DNA from: Zoogloea sp. | GTDB taxonomy: Bacteria > Pseudomonadota > Gammaproteobacteria > Burkholderiales > Rhodocyclaceae | Direction of reading: 5' to 3' | Length of the DNA: 8,253 nt | Assembly: GCA_016790385.1 (NCBI GenBank) | Contig: JAEUNV010000587.1 | Location: forward strand, 1 to 8,253 | Shown: positions 1-5,396 of the stretch, one piece after another | Layout of the letters: every line of letters starts with the position of its first letter | Position numbering within the stretch: the first letter of the stretch is position 1 | The notes under the pieces: generated by a model | Told to the model about the DNA's origin: nothing | Seen by the model: only the letters and a program-made list of their open reading frames with translations | Databases searched by the model: none | Translations under genes and position numbers: made by a program

Positions 1-447
1 GCCCTCAGCCCCCGGGTGCGCCGCGTACTGATTTTCGTGGACGGCAAGCGCAGTGTCGAGGATCTGCGCAGCATGCTGCAATCCGACGACCTCCAGCACA
101 CGCTGGGCATGCTTGAAGAGGATGGTTTCATCGAAATGAGCGGTCCGGCGAGCGCCCTGTCTTCTGGTGCGCCGGTGGCTTCCCAGGCGTCGGTCACGGC
201 CTTTCGCCTGCACCCTCCCGGCGATGATCCGGTACGTCTGCAGCAGGCCCGCAACTTCATGCTCAACACCCTGAATGCTTTCGTCGGCGCCCTGGGGACC
301 AGCTCCCTCCAGGATCGGGTGGAGGCTGCGCGCAGCCCTGCCGAGCTGCGTACCCTGTTTGATGAGTGGTACCACGCCATCGTCTCGTCCCGGGATGGTC
401 GCCGCGAGGCCGAGCAACTGCGCAGCAAGCTGCTCGAGGTGATCTGA
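1..447 (+). CDS. Conserved hypothetical protein, 3' part only (5' end outside the window)
   Basis: The reading frame is open from base 1 and ends at TGA 445-447, giving 148 visible codons. The codons before the first in-frame GTG (16) also read as sensible protein (ALSPR), so that GTG is probably not the start and the gene enters from the left. Two blocks can be seen. The first, about 45 residues, contains VDGKRSVEDL and LEEDGFIE; this resembles the small helical or winged-helix-like modules found beside regulators (VDG-R-S-V-x-x-L then a LEE-GxI ending). A Ser/Ala/Pro-rich linker follows. The second block is helical and charged, with ARNFMLNTLNAF, LRTLFDEWYHAI and a C-terminal LLEVI. I recall similar two-block proteins of unknown function in Betaproteobacteria but cannot name a function. 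There is no signal peptide or membrane segment in the visible part, so it is probably cytoplasmic. Confidence is high that it is coding and low for any role. Confidence 0.8.
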   Translation, partial: ALSPRVRRVLIFVDGKRSVEDLRSMLQSDDLQHTLGMLEEDGFIEMSGPASALSSGAPVASQASVTAFRLHPPGDDPVRLQQARNFMLNTLNAFVGALGTSSLQDRVEAARSPAELRTLFDEWYHAIVSSRDGRREAEQLRSKLLEVI

Positions 448-460
448 GCCGGCGCGAACA

Positions 461-473
461 GGCCTTCGGTGCC
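461..473 (+). terminator. Small UUCG-tetraloop hairpin after the first gene
   Basis: GGC and GCC arms close a C(TTCG)G tetraloop, with one bulged T at 470, 13 bases after the stop codon at 447. The surrounding stretch is GC-rich (a further GCCGGC/GCCGG pair lies at 448-453 and 471-475), but no T-tract follows. It may slow polymerase or protect the 3' end; a classic intrinsic terminator is not shown. The rest of the 448-630 gap holds no gene that I can support. Confidence 0.25.
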
Positions 474-593
474 GGGTGCTCCGGTCGCCGGGGCGCCCTC
501 GTGTAACTGAGTGCCTGCGCGGAGCAGGTTCGAAGCGCCTCTCCCGCTGCCGCTCAGCTGCGCCGACCGGGCCGGGGTTTGTCCCGGGTCAAG

Positions 594-620
594 TTTCCTG
601 CCGGGTTACCGGGCTAAGCT
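594..620 (+). promoter_or_regulatory. Possible promoter of the three-gene membrane cluster
   Basis: TTTCCT (594-599) and TAAGCT (615-620) are separated by 15 bases, just upstream of the ATG at 631. The -10-like half is reasonable; the -35-like half and the spacing are weak. If real, transcription would begin only a few bases before the start codon, giving an almost leaderless mRNA. That would fit the lack of a clear Shine-Dalgarno there. This is inference from weak sequence matches. Confidence 0.2.
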
Positions 621-630
621 GGGTCTGCCC

Positions 631-1020
631 ATGGAAGACCTGAAAACCGATCCCGAGATTCCCGGCCGAGAGATTGCGGTTGCCGCCGAGGCCTTGTACC
701 TGGCCAACCTGATGCTGATTCCCGGGCTGGGTTTCATCGCACTGGTGGTGCTGTGGTGGCAACAGCGCCACAAGGCGCCGCCGCTTGCCCATGATCACCT
801 GCGCCAGACGCTGGCAGCGAGCGTGTGGGCGGGCGCCTTGCTGGTCCTGGCCAACGCGGCAATTCTCCTCACTGGCGGTTATCAGGCGGCAGCTACCTGG
901 GTGGTGGTGATCCTGTATTTCACCCTCTGCCATTCGACGCTGATCTTCTGCGGGGCCATCGGACTGGCCCGGGCCCTGGCCGGCAAGACCTTCCGCTTTC
1001 CCCTCATCGGGCCGCGCTGA
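631..1020 (+). CDS. Small conserved integral membrane protein, first gene of the Fe-S/CopD-like cluster
   Basis: 129 residues. The frame is open back to a GTG at 511, but the 511-630 part reads as low-information Pro/Arg/Ser-rich sequence. The ATG at 631 begins MEDLKTDPEIPGREI, a sensible cytoplasmic N-terminus, so I choose it although no strong ribosome site precedes it (CTGGGTCTGCCC). Three hydrophobic stretches are visible: about residues 20-43 (LYLANLMLIPGLGFIALVVLWW), 63-81 (LAASVWAGALLVLANAAIL) and 86-114 (YQAAATWVVVILYFTLCHSTLIF). Charged loops include RHKAPPLAHDHLRQT. The layout resembles small DUF4870/Tic20-like membrane proteins, but I assign no family with confidence. Its TGA overlaps the next ATG by one base (TGATG), so it is probably translationally coupled to the iron-sulfur protein gene and may be a partner subunit or assembly factor. 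No cofactor-binding motif is visible apart from His residues near helix 2 and the Cys-His pair in helix 3. Confidence 0.8.
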   Translation: MEDLKTDPEIPGREIAVAAEALYLANLMLIPGLGFIALVVLWWQQRHKAPPLAHDHLRQTLAASVWAGALLVLANAAILLTGGYQAAATWVVVILYFTLCHSTLIFCGAIGLARALAGKTFRFPLIGPR

Positions 1021-2006
1021 TGGGGCACCCACGGATCATTCCCATTGTGCCGGTGGCGGCTCCGGGCCGGCAGCGGCAGTCTCTGCGGCGTTGGACGCAG
1101 GCGGGCTTTTTCATACTTTTTGTCCTGGCACCGGTCTTCAACCTGCTGCGCTTTGATCTCGTTGCGGGGCACGCCTGGCTGCTGGGTTTCGAGTGGCATG
1201 CCGGCCTCGAGGATTTCGCCCAGGGAGGCATCGACGCACCCGGCGCCGTGGCAAGGGTTATAGGCCGGGTACTTCTGCCCATCCTCGGGGTGGGGGCGCT
1301 GCTGATCTGGGTGGCCTGGCGTTGGGGGCGGCTGTACTGCGGCTGGTTGTGTCCGCATTTTTCGGTGGTTGAAACGATCAATGCCTGCATGCGCCGCGCC
1401 TCCGGCCGACCCAGCCTGTGGGAGTCGCGCGCGCTGCCGCCACGCGAGCCGGACGGAAGGCCGGTGCGTTATCACCGGGCGTGGTGGCTGGTGACTGTGC
1501 CCCTGGCGGTGGGCTTCGCTTTTGTGTGGGCGGTGGTCCTCTTGACCTACCTGCTGCCGCCCTTTCAGGTCTATGGCCACTTGCTGGCGGGGGCGCCCAC
1601 GCGCAACGAGTTCATCTTCATTGGCGCGGGTACGGTGGTGCTGTCGGCCGAGTTTCTGCTCGCGCGCCACCTGTTCTGCCGCTATGCCTGCGCGGTCGGC
1701 CTTTTCCAGAGTCTGGCCTGGATGGGCAATCGATCGGCCATGGTGGTGGGTTTCACCCGGGATCGGGCGGCAGACTGCGCGGACTGCTACAGCGCCTGCG
1801 ATCACGTCTGCCCGATGCGCCTCAAGCCCCGCAACATCAAGCGCGCCATGTTTACCTGCACCCAGTGCGCCCAGTGCGTCAGTGCCTGCGAAACCACGCA
1901 GCGGGATAATCCTCAAGGGCCGTTGCTGCACTGGGTGAGTGGTGCGGCGGCCCGCGACAATGAGGCGGCTTTCAGCGCCCCGAAACAGGAAAGGAAGATG
2001 CTGTGA
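1020..2006 (+). CDS. Polytopic membrane 4Fe-4S protein, CcoG/FixG/NapH-like, short form
   Basis: 328 residues starting at the ATG that overlaps the previous stop. Hydrophobic segments lie at about 25-42, 84-101, 155-180 and 197-215. Key cysteines: CGWLCP (C107, C111) after helix 2; FCRYAC (C220, C224) after the last helix; a ferredoxin-type cluster C253-xx-C256-xxx-C260-xxx-C264-Pro; and a second cluster C280-xx-C283-xx-C286-xxx-C290. The membrane CxxxC(P) pairs followed by two [4Fe-4S] motifs are the signature of the CcoG/RdxA/FixG and NapH families, which move electrons at the membrane; CcoG is known as a cupric reductase serving cbb3 oxidase assembly. Unlike CcoG (roughly 450-500 residues) the protein ends 38 residues after the second cluster, so the Ig-like C-terminal domain is absent. 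The second membrane pair reads CRYACA, lacking the usual Pro. It sits between a small membrane protein and a CopD-like protein (4-base overlap), so electron transfer or metal reduction at the membrane is likely. The exact substrate is unknown. Confidence 0.88.
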   Translation: MGHPRIIPIVPVAAPGRQRQSLRRWTQAGFFILFVLAPVFNLLRFDLVAGHAWLLGFEWHAGLEDFAQGGIDAPGAVARVIGRVLLPILGVGALLIWVAWRWGRLYCGWLCPHFSVVETINACMRRASGRPSLWESRALPPREPDGRPVRYHRAWWLVTVPLAVGFAFVWAVVLLTYLLPPFQVYGHLLAGAPTRNEFIFIGAGTVVLSAEFLLARHLFCRYACAVGLFQSLAWMGNRSAMVVGFTRDRAADCADCYSACDHVCPMRLKPRNIKRAMFTCTQCAQCVSACETTQRDNPQGPLLHWVSGAAARDNEAAFSAPKQERKML

Positions 2007-2494
2007 GTGGGTTCAATGATTTTGCCATCGCCCGTGCCCTGCACGTTTTTGCCGTCCTGCTCTGGATAGGTGGGGTGGCTTTCGTCACCTGGGTGCTGCT
2101 GCCGGCCTGTCGTGCTTTGGCCGACCCCCAGGCCCAGCTCGACCTTTTCGAGCGTCTGGAGCAGCGCTTCGCCGCGATTGCACGCTGGAGCGTGCTGCTT
2201 GCCGGGGCATCGGGCCTGTGGCTGATCTGGCGTCTGGATGCCTGGTCACGCTTTGCCGACCCGCTATTCTGGTGGTGGATGCACGGCATGGTGGCGGTAT
2301 GGTCGGCGTTTGCGCTGATGCTTTTCGTTCTGGAGCCGTTTGTGTTGCACCGGGTTTTCGAGGCGCGGGCGCGGCGCGACCCGGTGGGGACAATGGCAAC
2401 CATCCAGCGCCTCCATCAGGTTCTGCTGGGGGTGAGCCTGATCGTTGTGCTTGGGGCGGTGGCGGGCAGTCACGGCGGGGTGTTCTTCGGCTAG
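2003..2494 (+). CDS. CopD-like four-helix membrane protein
   Basis: 163 residues. It starts at GTG 2003, which overlaps the upstream stop (GTGA), and is preceded by a good purine-rich ribosome site (AGGAAAGGAAG, about 1988-1998) inside the upstream gene. Four transmembrane helices are visible: about residues 9-34, 61-77, 88-113 and 138-155. The first helix carries ARALHVFAVLLWIGG, the ALHxxxxxxWxGG pattern typical of CopD-domain (PF05425) and HemJ-like membrane proteins, where a helix-embedded His can bind a metal or heme. Further helix-associated histidines are H94 (WWWMHG) and H138 (RLHQV). Function is inferred only. CopD proteins are linked to copper uptake and tolerance, while related small His-containing four-helix proteins can hold b-type heme. 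Its overlap with the 4Fe-4S membrane protein gene suggests both act in one membrane complex or pathway, perhaps passing electrons to or handling copper or heme. The CDS ends at TAG 2492-2494. Confidence 0.8.
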   Translation: MSGFNDFAIARALHVFAVLLWIGGVAFVTWVLLPACRALADPQAQLDLFERLEQRFAAIARWSVLLAGASGLWLIWRLDAWSRFADPLFWWWMHGMVAVWSAFALMLFVLEPFVLHRVFEARARRDPVGTMATIQRLHQVLLGVSLIVVLGAVAGSHGGVFFG

Positions 2495-2531
2495 CCGCCC
2501 TGGCTGGGTGCACGAAGGCGTGCCGGGCGGC
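2494..2531. terminator. Hairpin filling the gap between convergent stop codons (likely bidirectional terminator)
   Basis: Arms GCCGCCC (2494-2500) and GGGCGGC (2525-2531) are perfectly complementary. Inside them is a second pair, GCAC (2510-2513) and GTGC (2520-2523), around a 6-base loop. The structure occupies the gap between the + strand stop (2492-2494) and the - strand stop (2533-2535), so it can serve both genes. No T-tract is present on either side, which is common in high-GC genomes but leaves efficiency uncertain. Confidence 0.55.
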
Positions 2532-2532
2532 C

Positions 2533-3600
2533 TCAGTCGGACAGCGCGGCCTCGACGGAAACGCTCTCGAGAACGCTGATGAGTTTGCGGGCCTGGGCTT
2601 CCATCGAGAAGCGTTCGAGCACGCTGCTGCGGGCTGCCGCCCCGACCTCCCGGCGGTGCCCGGGGTCGCGCAGGGCATCGATCGCGTCCAGCCACTCGGC
2701 CCGGCTGCGGGCGATGTAGCCGTTGATGCCCTGTTGGATGATGTCCAGGTAGGCGGGCACCGGGCTGGCAATGACCGGGAGGCCGAGGGCCATCTTGAGG
2801 GTCAGGCGGTTTTCCGATTTCACTTCCCAGTAGGAAATCTTCCGGCCAGGCAGGGGGTTGAAGCCGGTGTCCACCGGGATGATGCCGATGTCGGCTTCGA
2901 GCAGGTCGGAGTAGACCCGCTGGGGATGCCAGGCGCGGGTCTGGAAGCCGGTGCGGACCAGACCGGGCTGGTTCAGGGCTCGCTTCAGGTGGCCGCGGAT
3001 GGACTCCTTGAGGGTGGGGTTTTCGGGGTATCGGCCGACAACGGTCAGATCCACATGCCGGGGGACTCGTCCAAGGGCGGGAACGGCCTCCAGCTTGGAC
3101 GATGTGACGAGCACCGCGCGCAGGCGGGCCGAGGGGCCGGCCTCGTCCCTGTGGAGGCACTGGATTTCCGGATGCTCGATGCCGTCGTGGACGACGTGAA
3201 TCCGGTCGTGAAGCTCCGCCGCGTGTTGTTGGCGCAGGAACTCGGTCACCGTTACCGTGACGTCCGCGATGCTCACGATCTCGTCATCGATGCGATCACA
3301 CACACCATAGACGGTTGGAATACCCATTGCGCGCAGGGCCCGCATCTCGGCCAGGACACTGGGGCCGTGGACTTTCTGGAAGTAGATGAGCCCGAAGCCC
3401 TGCTCTGCCACCCGCTCTGCAAGGCCGCTGACGTCGGGTGTCTCGGAGGCGCTGAGCGGATCAAAGACGATCTGGGGATCGTAACCGGCGGCTTTAAGGT
3501 AGGGAAAGAGGTTGAGCACGGCGATGCGCGTGCTCGGCAGTGGGCAGGCCGAATTGGATAGCAGGACGAAGCCTATCCTGTTGCCGTCGACGTGCTTCAC
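2533..3600 (-). CDS. Glycosyltransferase, GT-B fold (GT4/group 1-like)
   Basis: 355 residues. The GTG start (3598-3600) is chosen because a strong ribosome site (CAGGAGAAG) lies at normal spacing upstream and the N-terminus reads well. The N-terminal half has the alternating beta/alpha pattern of a GT-B acceptor domain: NRIGFVLLSNSACPLPSTRIA (about 7-26), then GLIYFQKVHGPSVL and IPTVYGVCDRIDDE. A domain junction with VTVTVTEFLRQQH and HVVHDGIEHPE (about 114-145) matches the 'became visible to the police of loops' linker seen as V-x-V-S...V-I-x-N-G-V in GT4 enzymes. The C-terminal half carries EADIGIIPV, KSENRLTLKMALGLPVIAS (261-279) and GINGYIA (291-297), the donor-sugar nucleotide site region, then a final helix RSSVLERFSMEAQARKL. 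The classic EX7E glutamates are not clearly present (SENRLTLKMA in place of EG...LEAMA), so it is a divergent subgroup. No signal peptide or membrane helix is seen, so it is probably cytoplasmic or peripheral at the inner membrane. A role in exopolysaccharide or glycan synthesis is likely; donor and acceptor are unknown. Confidence 0.85.
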   Translation of the reverse strand: MKHVDGNRIGFVLLSNSACPLPSTRIAVLNLFPYLKAAGYDPQIVFDPLSASETPDVSGLAERVAEQGFGLIYFQKVHGPSVLAEMRALRAMGIPTVYGVCDRIDDEIVSIADVTVTVTEFLRQQHAAELHDRIHVVHDGIEHPEIQCLHRDEAGPSARLRAVLVTSSKLEAVPALGRVPRHVDLTVVGRYPENPTLKESIRGHLKRALNQPGLVRTGFQTRAWHPQRVYSDLLEADIGIIPVDTGFNPLPGRKISYWEVKSENRLTLKMALGLPVIASPVPAYLDIIQQGINGYIARSRAEWLDAIDALRDPGHRREVGAAARSSVLERFSMEAQARKLISVLESVSVEAALSD

Positions 3601-3626
3601 TGGCTTCTCCTGCGGGGGAGGCTGAC

Positions 3627-3648
3627 CTGAACCTGTGGTCCAGTTCAG
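3627..3648 (-). promoter_or_regulatory. Inverted repeat in the glycosyltransferase 5' leader
   Basis: CTGAAC (3627-3632) and GTTCAG (3643-3648) are perfect inverted arms around 10 bases, ending 27 bases upstream of the GTG start at 3600. It could be an RNA hairpin in the leader or an operator half-site pair. The sequence shows only the symmetry. Confidence 0.3.
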
Positions 3649-3677
3649 CCCTGTGTTGGATCAGGTTTGAGGCATGG

Positions 3678-3703
3678 GCAGCAGATCCGTGCTGCTCGCG
3701 AGC
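3678..3703 (-). promoter_or_regulatory. Two adjacent symmetric elements in the glycosyltransferase leader
   Basis: GCAGCA (3678-3683) pairs with TGCTGC (3690-3695) around a 6-base loop. Immediately to the right is a perfect 10-base palindrome, GCTCGCGAGC (3694-3703), sharing two bases with it. The two structures would compete in RNA. They lie between the proposed promoter (3718-3747) and the start codon, so they may form leader structure or be a protein-binding site. No riboswitch family is recognised. Confidence 0.3.
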
Positions 3704-3717
3704 TTCTCTAAAACGAA

Positions 3718-3747
3718 ATTTAACACACGCGACACATTGCACCGCAA
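3718..3747 (-). promoter_or_regulatory. Possible sigma-70-type promoter for the glycosyltransferase gene
   Basis: Reading the - strand, TTGCGG (3747-3742) is followed after 18 bases by TTAAAT (3723-3718). This is the most AT-rich part of the 3601-3895 gap. The -10 match is 4 of 6 and the -35 match 3 of 6. Transcription would begin near 3711, leaving a leader of about 110 bases. The rest of the gap holds no coding sequence that I can support. Confidence 0.35.
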
Positions 3748-3856
3748 GGAACAATTTCCGGGGGCGGCACGATTCGGTGGCGTATGTGCCTTATGCCACG
3801 CCCGAAACCGCAGCTGCCAACGTGCCGGGAAGCACTGGCGAGAGGAGAACAGCTAC

Positions 3857-3885
3857 CCCCGTTCCTGCCCTGGGCAGAAACGGGG
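3857..3885 (-). terminator. Hairpin terminator after the PEP-CTERM gene
   Basis: CCCCGTT (3857-3863) pairs with AACGGGG (3879-3885), and CTGCC (3865-3869) pairs with GGCAG (3873-3877) around a 3-base loop, with one C/A mismatch between the two stem parts. That gives 12 pairs, mostly GC, starting 10 bases beyond the - strand stop codon at 3896-3898. The bases after it on the - strand (GGTAGCTGTTCTCC) contain no proper T-tract, so it may work as a pause or 3'-end-protecting hairpin. It supports the two - strand genes being separate transcription units. Confidence 0.6.
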
Positions 3886-3895
3886 TGGTGCAACG

Positions 3896-5371
3896 TCAGG
3901 CTGCCGTGTTGCGCCGCCGCCGGGCCACGCCGAGGATGCCAAGGCTGGCCAGCAATAGCGCCGCCATGCCGGGCTCATCGACCGTGCCTCCATTGGGCGG
4001 CGGTGTCGTCGTCGTCGTGGAGAAGGGCTTGTAGAGCCAGACTTCGGCATCGCCGGTGGTGTTGGAGAACTCGTTGAGGGCCATGAAGGCGTCAAGTTCT
4101 TCGATGTAGTTCCACTTGCCCAAAACGCCGGTGCTGAAGTTGCCATCAGGCTGCGTGAAGGTCGTGCTGATCAGCTTTTTCACCACCCAGGTGGTGAGCA
4201 ATTTGCCGTTGGCGTCGTATTGCGGGGTGACCGTCCATACGGTGCCTTGCTCGGAACCGTCCCACAGGAGGATCTGGCCGTTCTTCTTGTCGTATTCGAT
4301 GCCGAAACGGCTGGTCATCGGGAACGGATTGCCGGCTTCATCCACCAGCTGGATGCCGATGTCCAGATTGGAGTTGGGATCGGAGGGGTTGGCCTTGTTG
4401 AGATCCCAGACGGCGAGGTTGGAGGTGTAGCGGCCACCGACGGCGGCGGTACGGATGAACAGGTTGTTCTTGGTGTCGATGGTGCCGCTGCCGCCGTTGG
4501 CGGCGGTGTTGGCCATCACGCCGATCTTTTCCCAGGTGTCCATGCCACCGCTCTTCACGTCACCCACGATGTAACGGTAGAGCGAGTAAAAGCCGGAAGA
4601 TCCCTGATCGACAGACACATACACCACATCCTTGCCGTTCTCGGAGCGGTAGGCGGTGGCGGCGTTGATGAAGTTTGCCGGGGTGTTGGCGGGGCTCTGG
4701 GCGTAGCGGTCGGTCCACATCTGCCCGCCTTCCGTGCTGGGATCCCAGCCGGAGCCCGTGGTGCCGCCAACCTTGTTCGGGTCGGCCTTGGTCGGGTCCC
4801 AGACCCAGGGGCCGGACGGGGTGATGTTGTTACCGTCAAAGTTCTGGAAGGAGCCGCCGCTCTGGAAGGCCGCGCCGCCGAAGGTCAGGAACACGCCATT
4901 GACCGGCAGGTAGAGATTGTTCTCGTAGGTGTGGGAAGACTGGGGGGCGGCGCTATCCACGACGAAGAAATTCGAGTCGATGCGGCTGGGCAGGGAGCCC
5001 CGGCTCCAGTCGCCCGAATTGGCATCCCAGACATATATCTCGTTACCTGCGTAGTTGGCGTGGCCGCCACCCCACAGCAGCAGGTCGCCCCGGGTGGAAT
5101 CCCAGGCGAAGGAACTCCAGGCCGAAACGATCGATGCCGGGTTCCGATAGCTGCTCAGCGGGACGGCCGTCGAGCCTGTGGCCCAGGCTTCCGAGAAGGT
5201 ACCCACGTTGGCCTTGACCCAGCCACCCTCGGGCGTTGCGGCGAGCAGGCTTTCCAGCCGATCCAGTTGTGGAGAGGCATGGGCAGTGGATAGGGCACCC
5301 AAGGTGAGGGTCGCGATGGACACCAGCACGGATAAGGGTTTGAGTCGGACGCGCGGGGCGGCAATTTTCAC
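3896..5371 (-). CDS. Secreted PEP-CTERM sorting domain protein with Kelch/beta-propeller-like body
   Basis: 491 residues. The GTG start (5369-5371) is supported by AAGGAG seven bases upstream and by an immediate signal peptide: basic residues (K2, R7, R9, K11), a hydrophobic core at about 13-29 and a likely cleavage after AHA (residue 32). The body is rich in Gly, Trp, Asn and Asp with repeated beta-strand/turn blocks: FAWDSTRGDLLLWGGGHA (88-105) followed by EIYVWDANSGDW (111-122), VFLTFGG (160-166), NLAVWDLNKA (318-327) and GIEYDKKNGQILLWDGS (357-373). These look like Kelch/galactose-oxidase-type propeller blades. A Thr/Pro linker (451-460) leads to the C-terminal tail: DEPG (465-468), a hydrophobic helix (469-483) and RRRR (484-487). 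This is the PEP-CTERM layout, recognised by exosortase (EpsH/XrtA), usually giving surface attachment or release. The usual first Pro of the PEP box is Asp (VDEPG). Catalytic activity is not evident. The exosortase itself is not in the window. Confidence 0.88.
   Translation of the reverse strand: MKIAAPRVRLKPLSVLVSIATLTLGALSTAHASPQLDRLESLLAATPEGGWVKANVGTFSEAWATGSTAVPLSSYRNPASIVSAWSSFAWDSTRGDLLLWGGGHANYAGNEIYVWDANSGDWSRGSLPSRIDSNFFVVDSAAPQSSHTYENNLYLPVNGVFLTFGGAAFQSGGSFQNFDGNNITPSGPWVWDPTKADPNKVGGTTGSGWDPSTEGGQMWTDRYAQSPANTPANFINAATAYRSENGKDVVYVSVDQGSSGFYSLYRYIVGDVKSGGMDTWEKIGVMANTAANGGSGTIDTKNNLFIRTAAVGGRYTSNLAVWDLNKANPSDPNSNLDIGIQLVDEAGNPFPMTSRFGIEYDKKNGQILLWDGSEQGTVWTVTPQYDANGKLLTTWVVKKLISTTFTQPDGNFSTGVLGKWNYIEELDAFMALNEFSNTTGDAEVWLYKPFSTTTTTPPPNGGTVDEPGMAALLLASLGILGVARRRRNTAA
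4005..4016 (-). repeat. Trinucleotide repeat coding a Thr tract
   Basis: Four perfect GTC units on the + strand (ACG-type codons on the coding strand) encode most of the five-Thr run at residues 452-456 of the PEP-CTERM protein, just before PPP. It forms the flexible linker in front of the sorting tail. In-frame gain or loss of units would change linker length without a frameshift. Confidence 0.6.
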
Positions 5372-5396
5372 GGGACATCTCCTTTAATGCGCATGT

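Noticed and set aside
882..1931. Long - strand open frame opposite the iron-sulfur protein gene
   Set aside because: Its translation is rich in Arg, His, Pro and Gln with no family motif. It is the antisense shadow of a GC-rich gene whose + strand frame has clear cysteine motifs.
2218..3561. 447-codon + strand open frame over the glycosyltransferase
   Set aside because: It is antisense to a frame with GT-B motifs, a good ribosome site and a fitting start. Its own product has no recognisable domain and would also overlap the CopD-like gene.
4220..5293. 357-codon + strand open frame opposite the PEP-CTERM gene
   Set aside because: Gly/Val-rich mirror sequence without motifs; the opposite strand has a signal peptide, propeller-like blades and a sorting tail.
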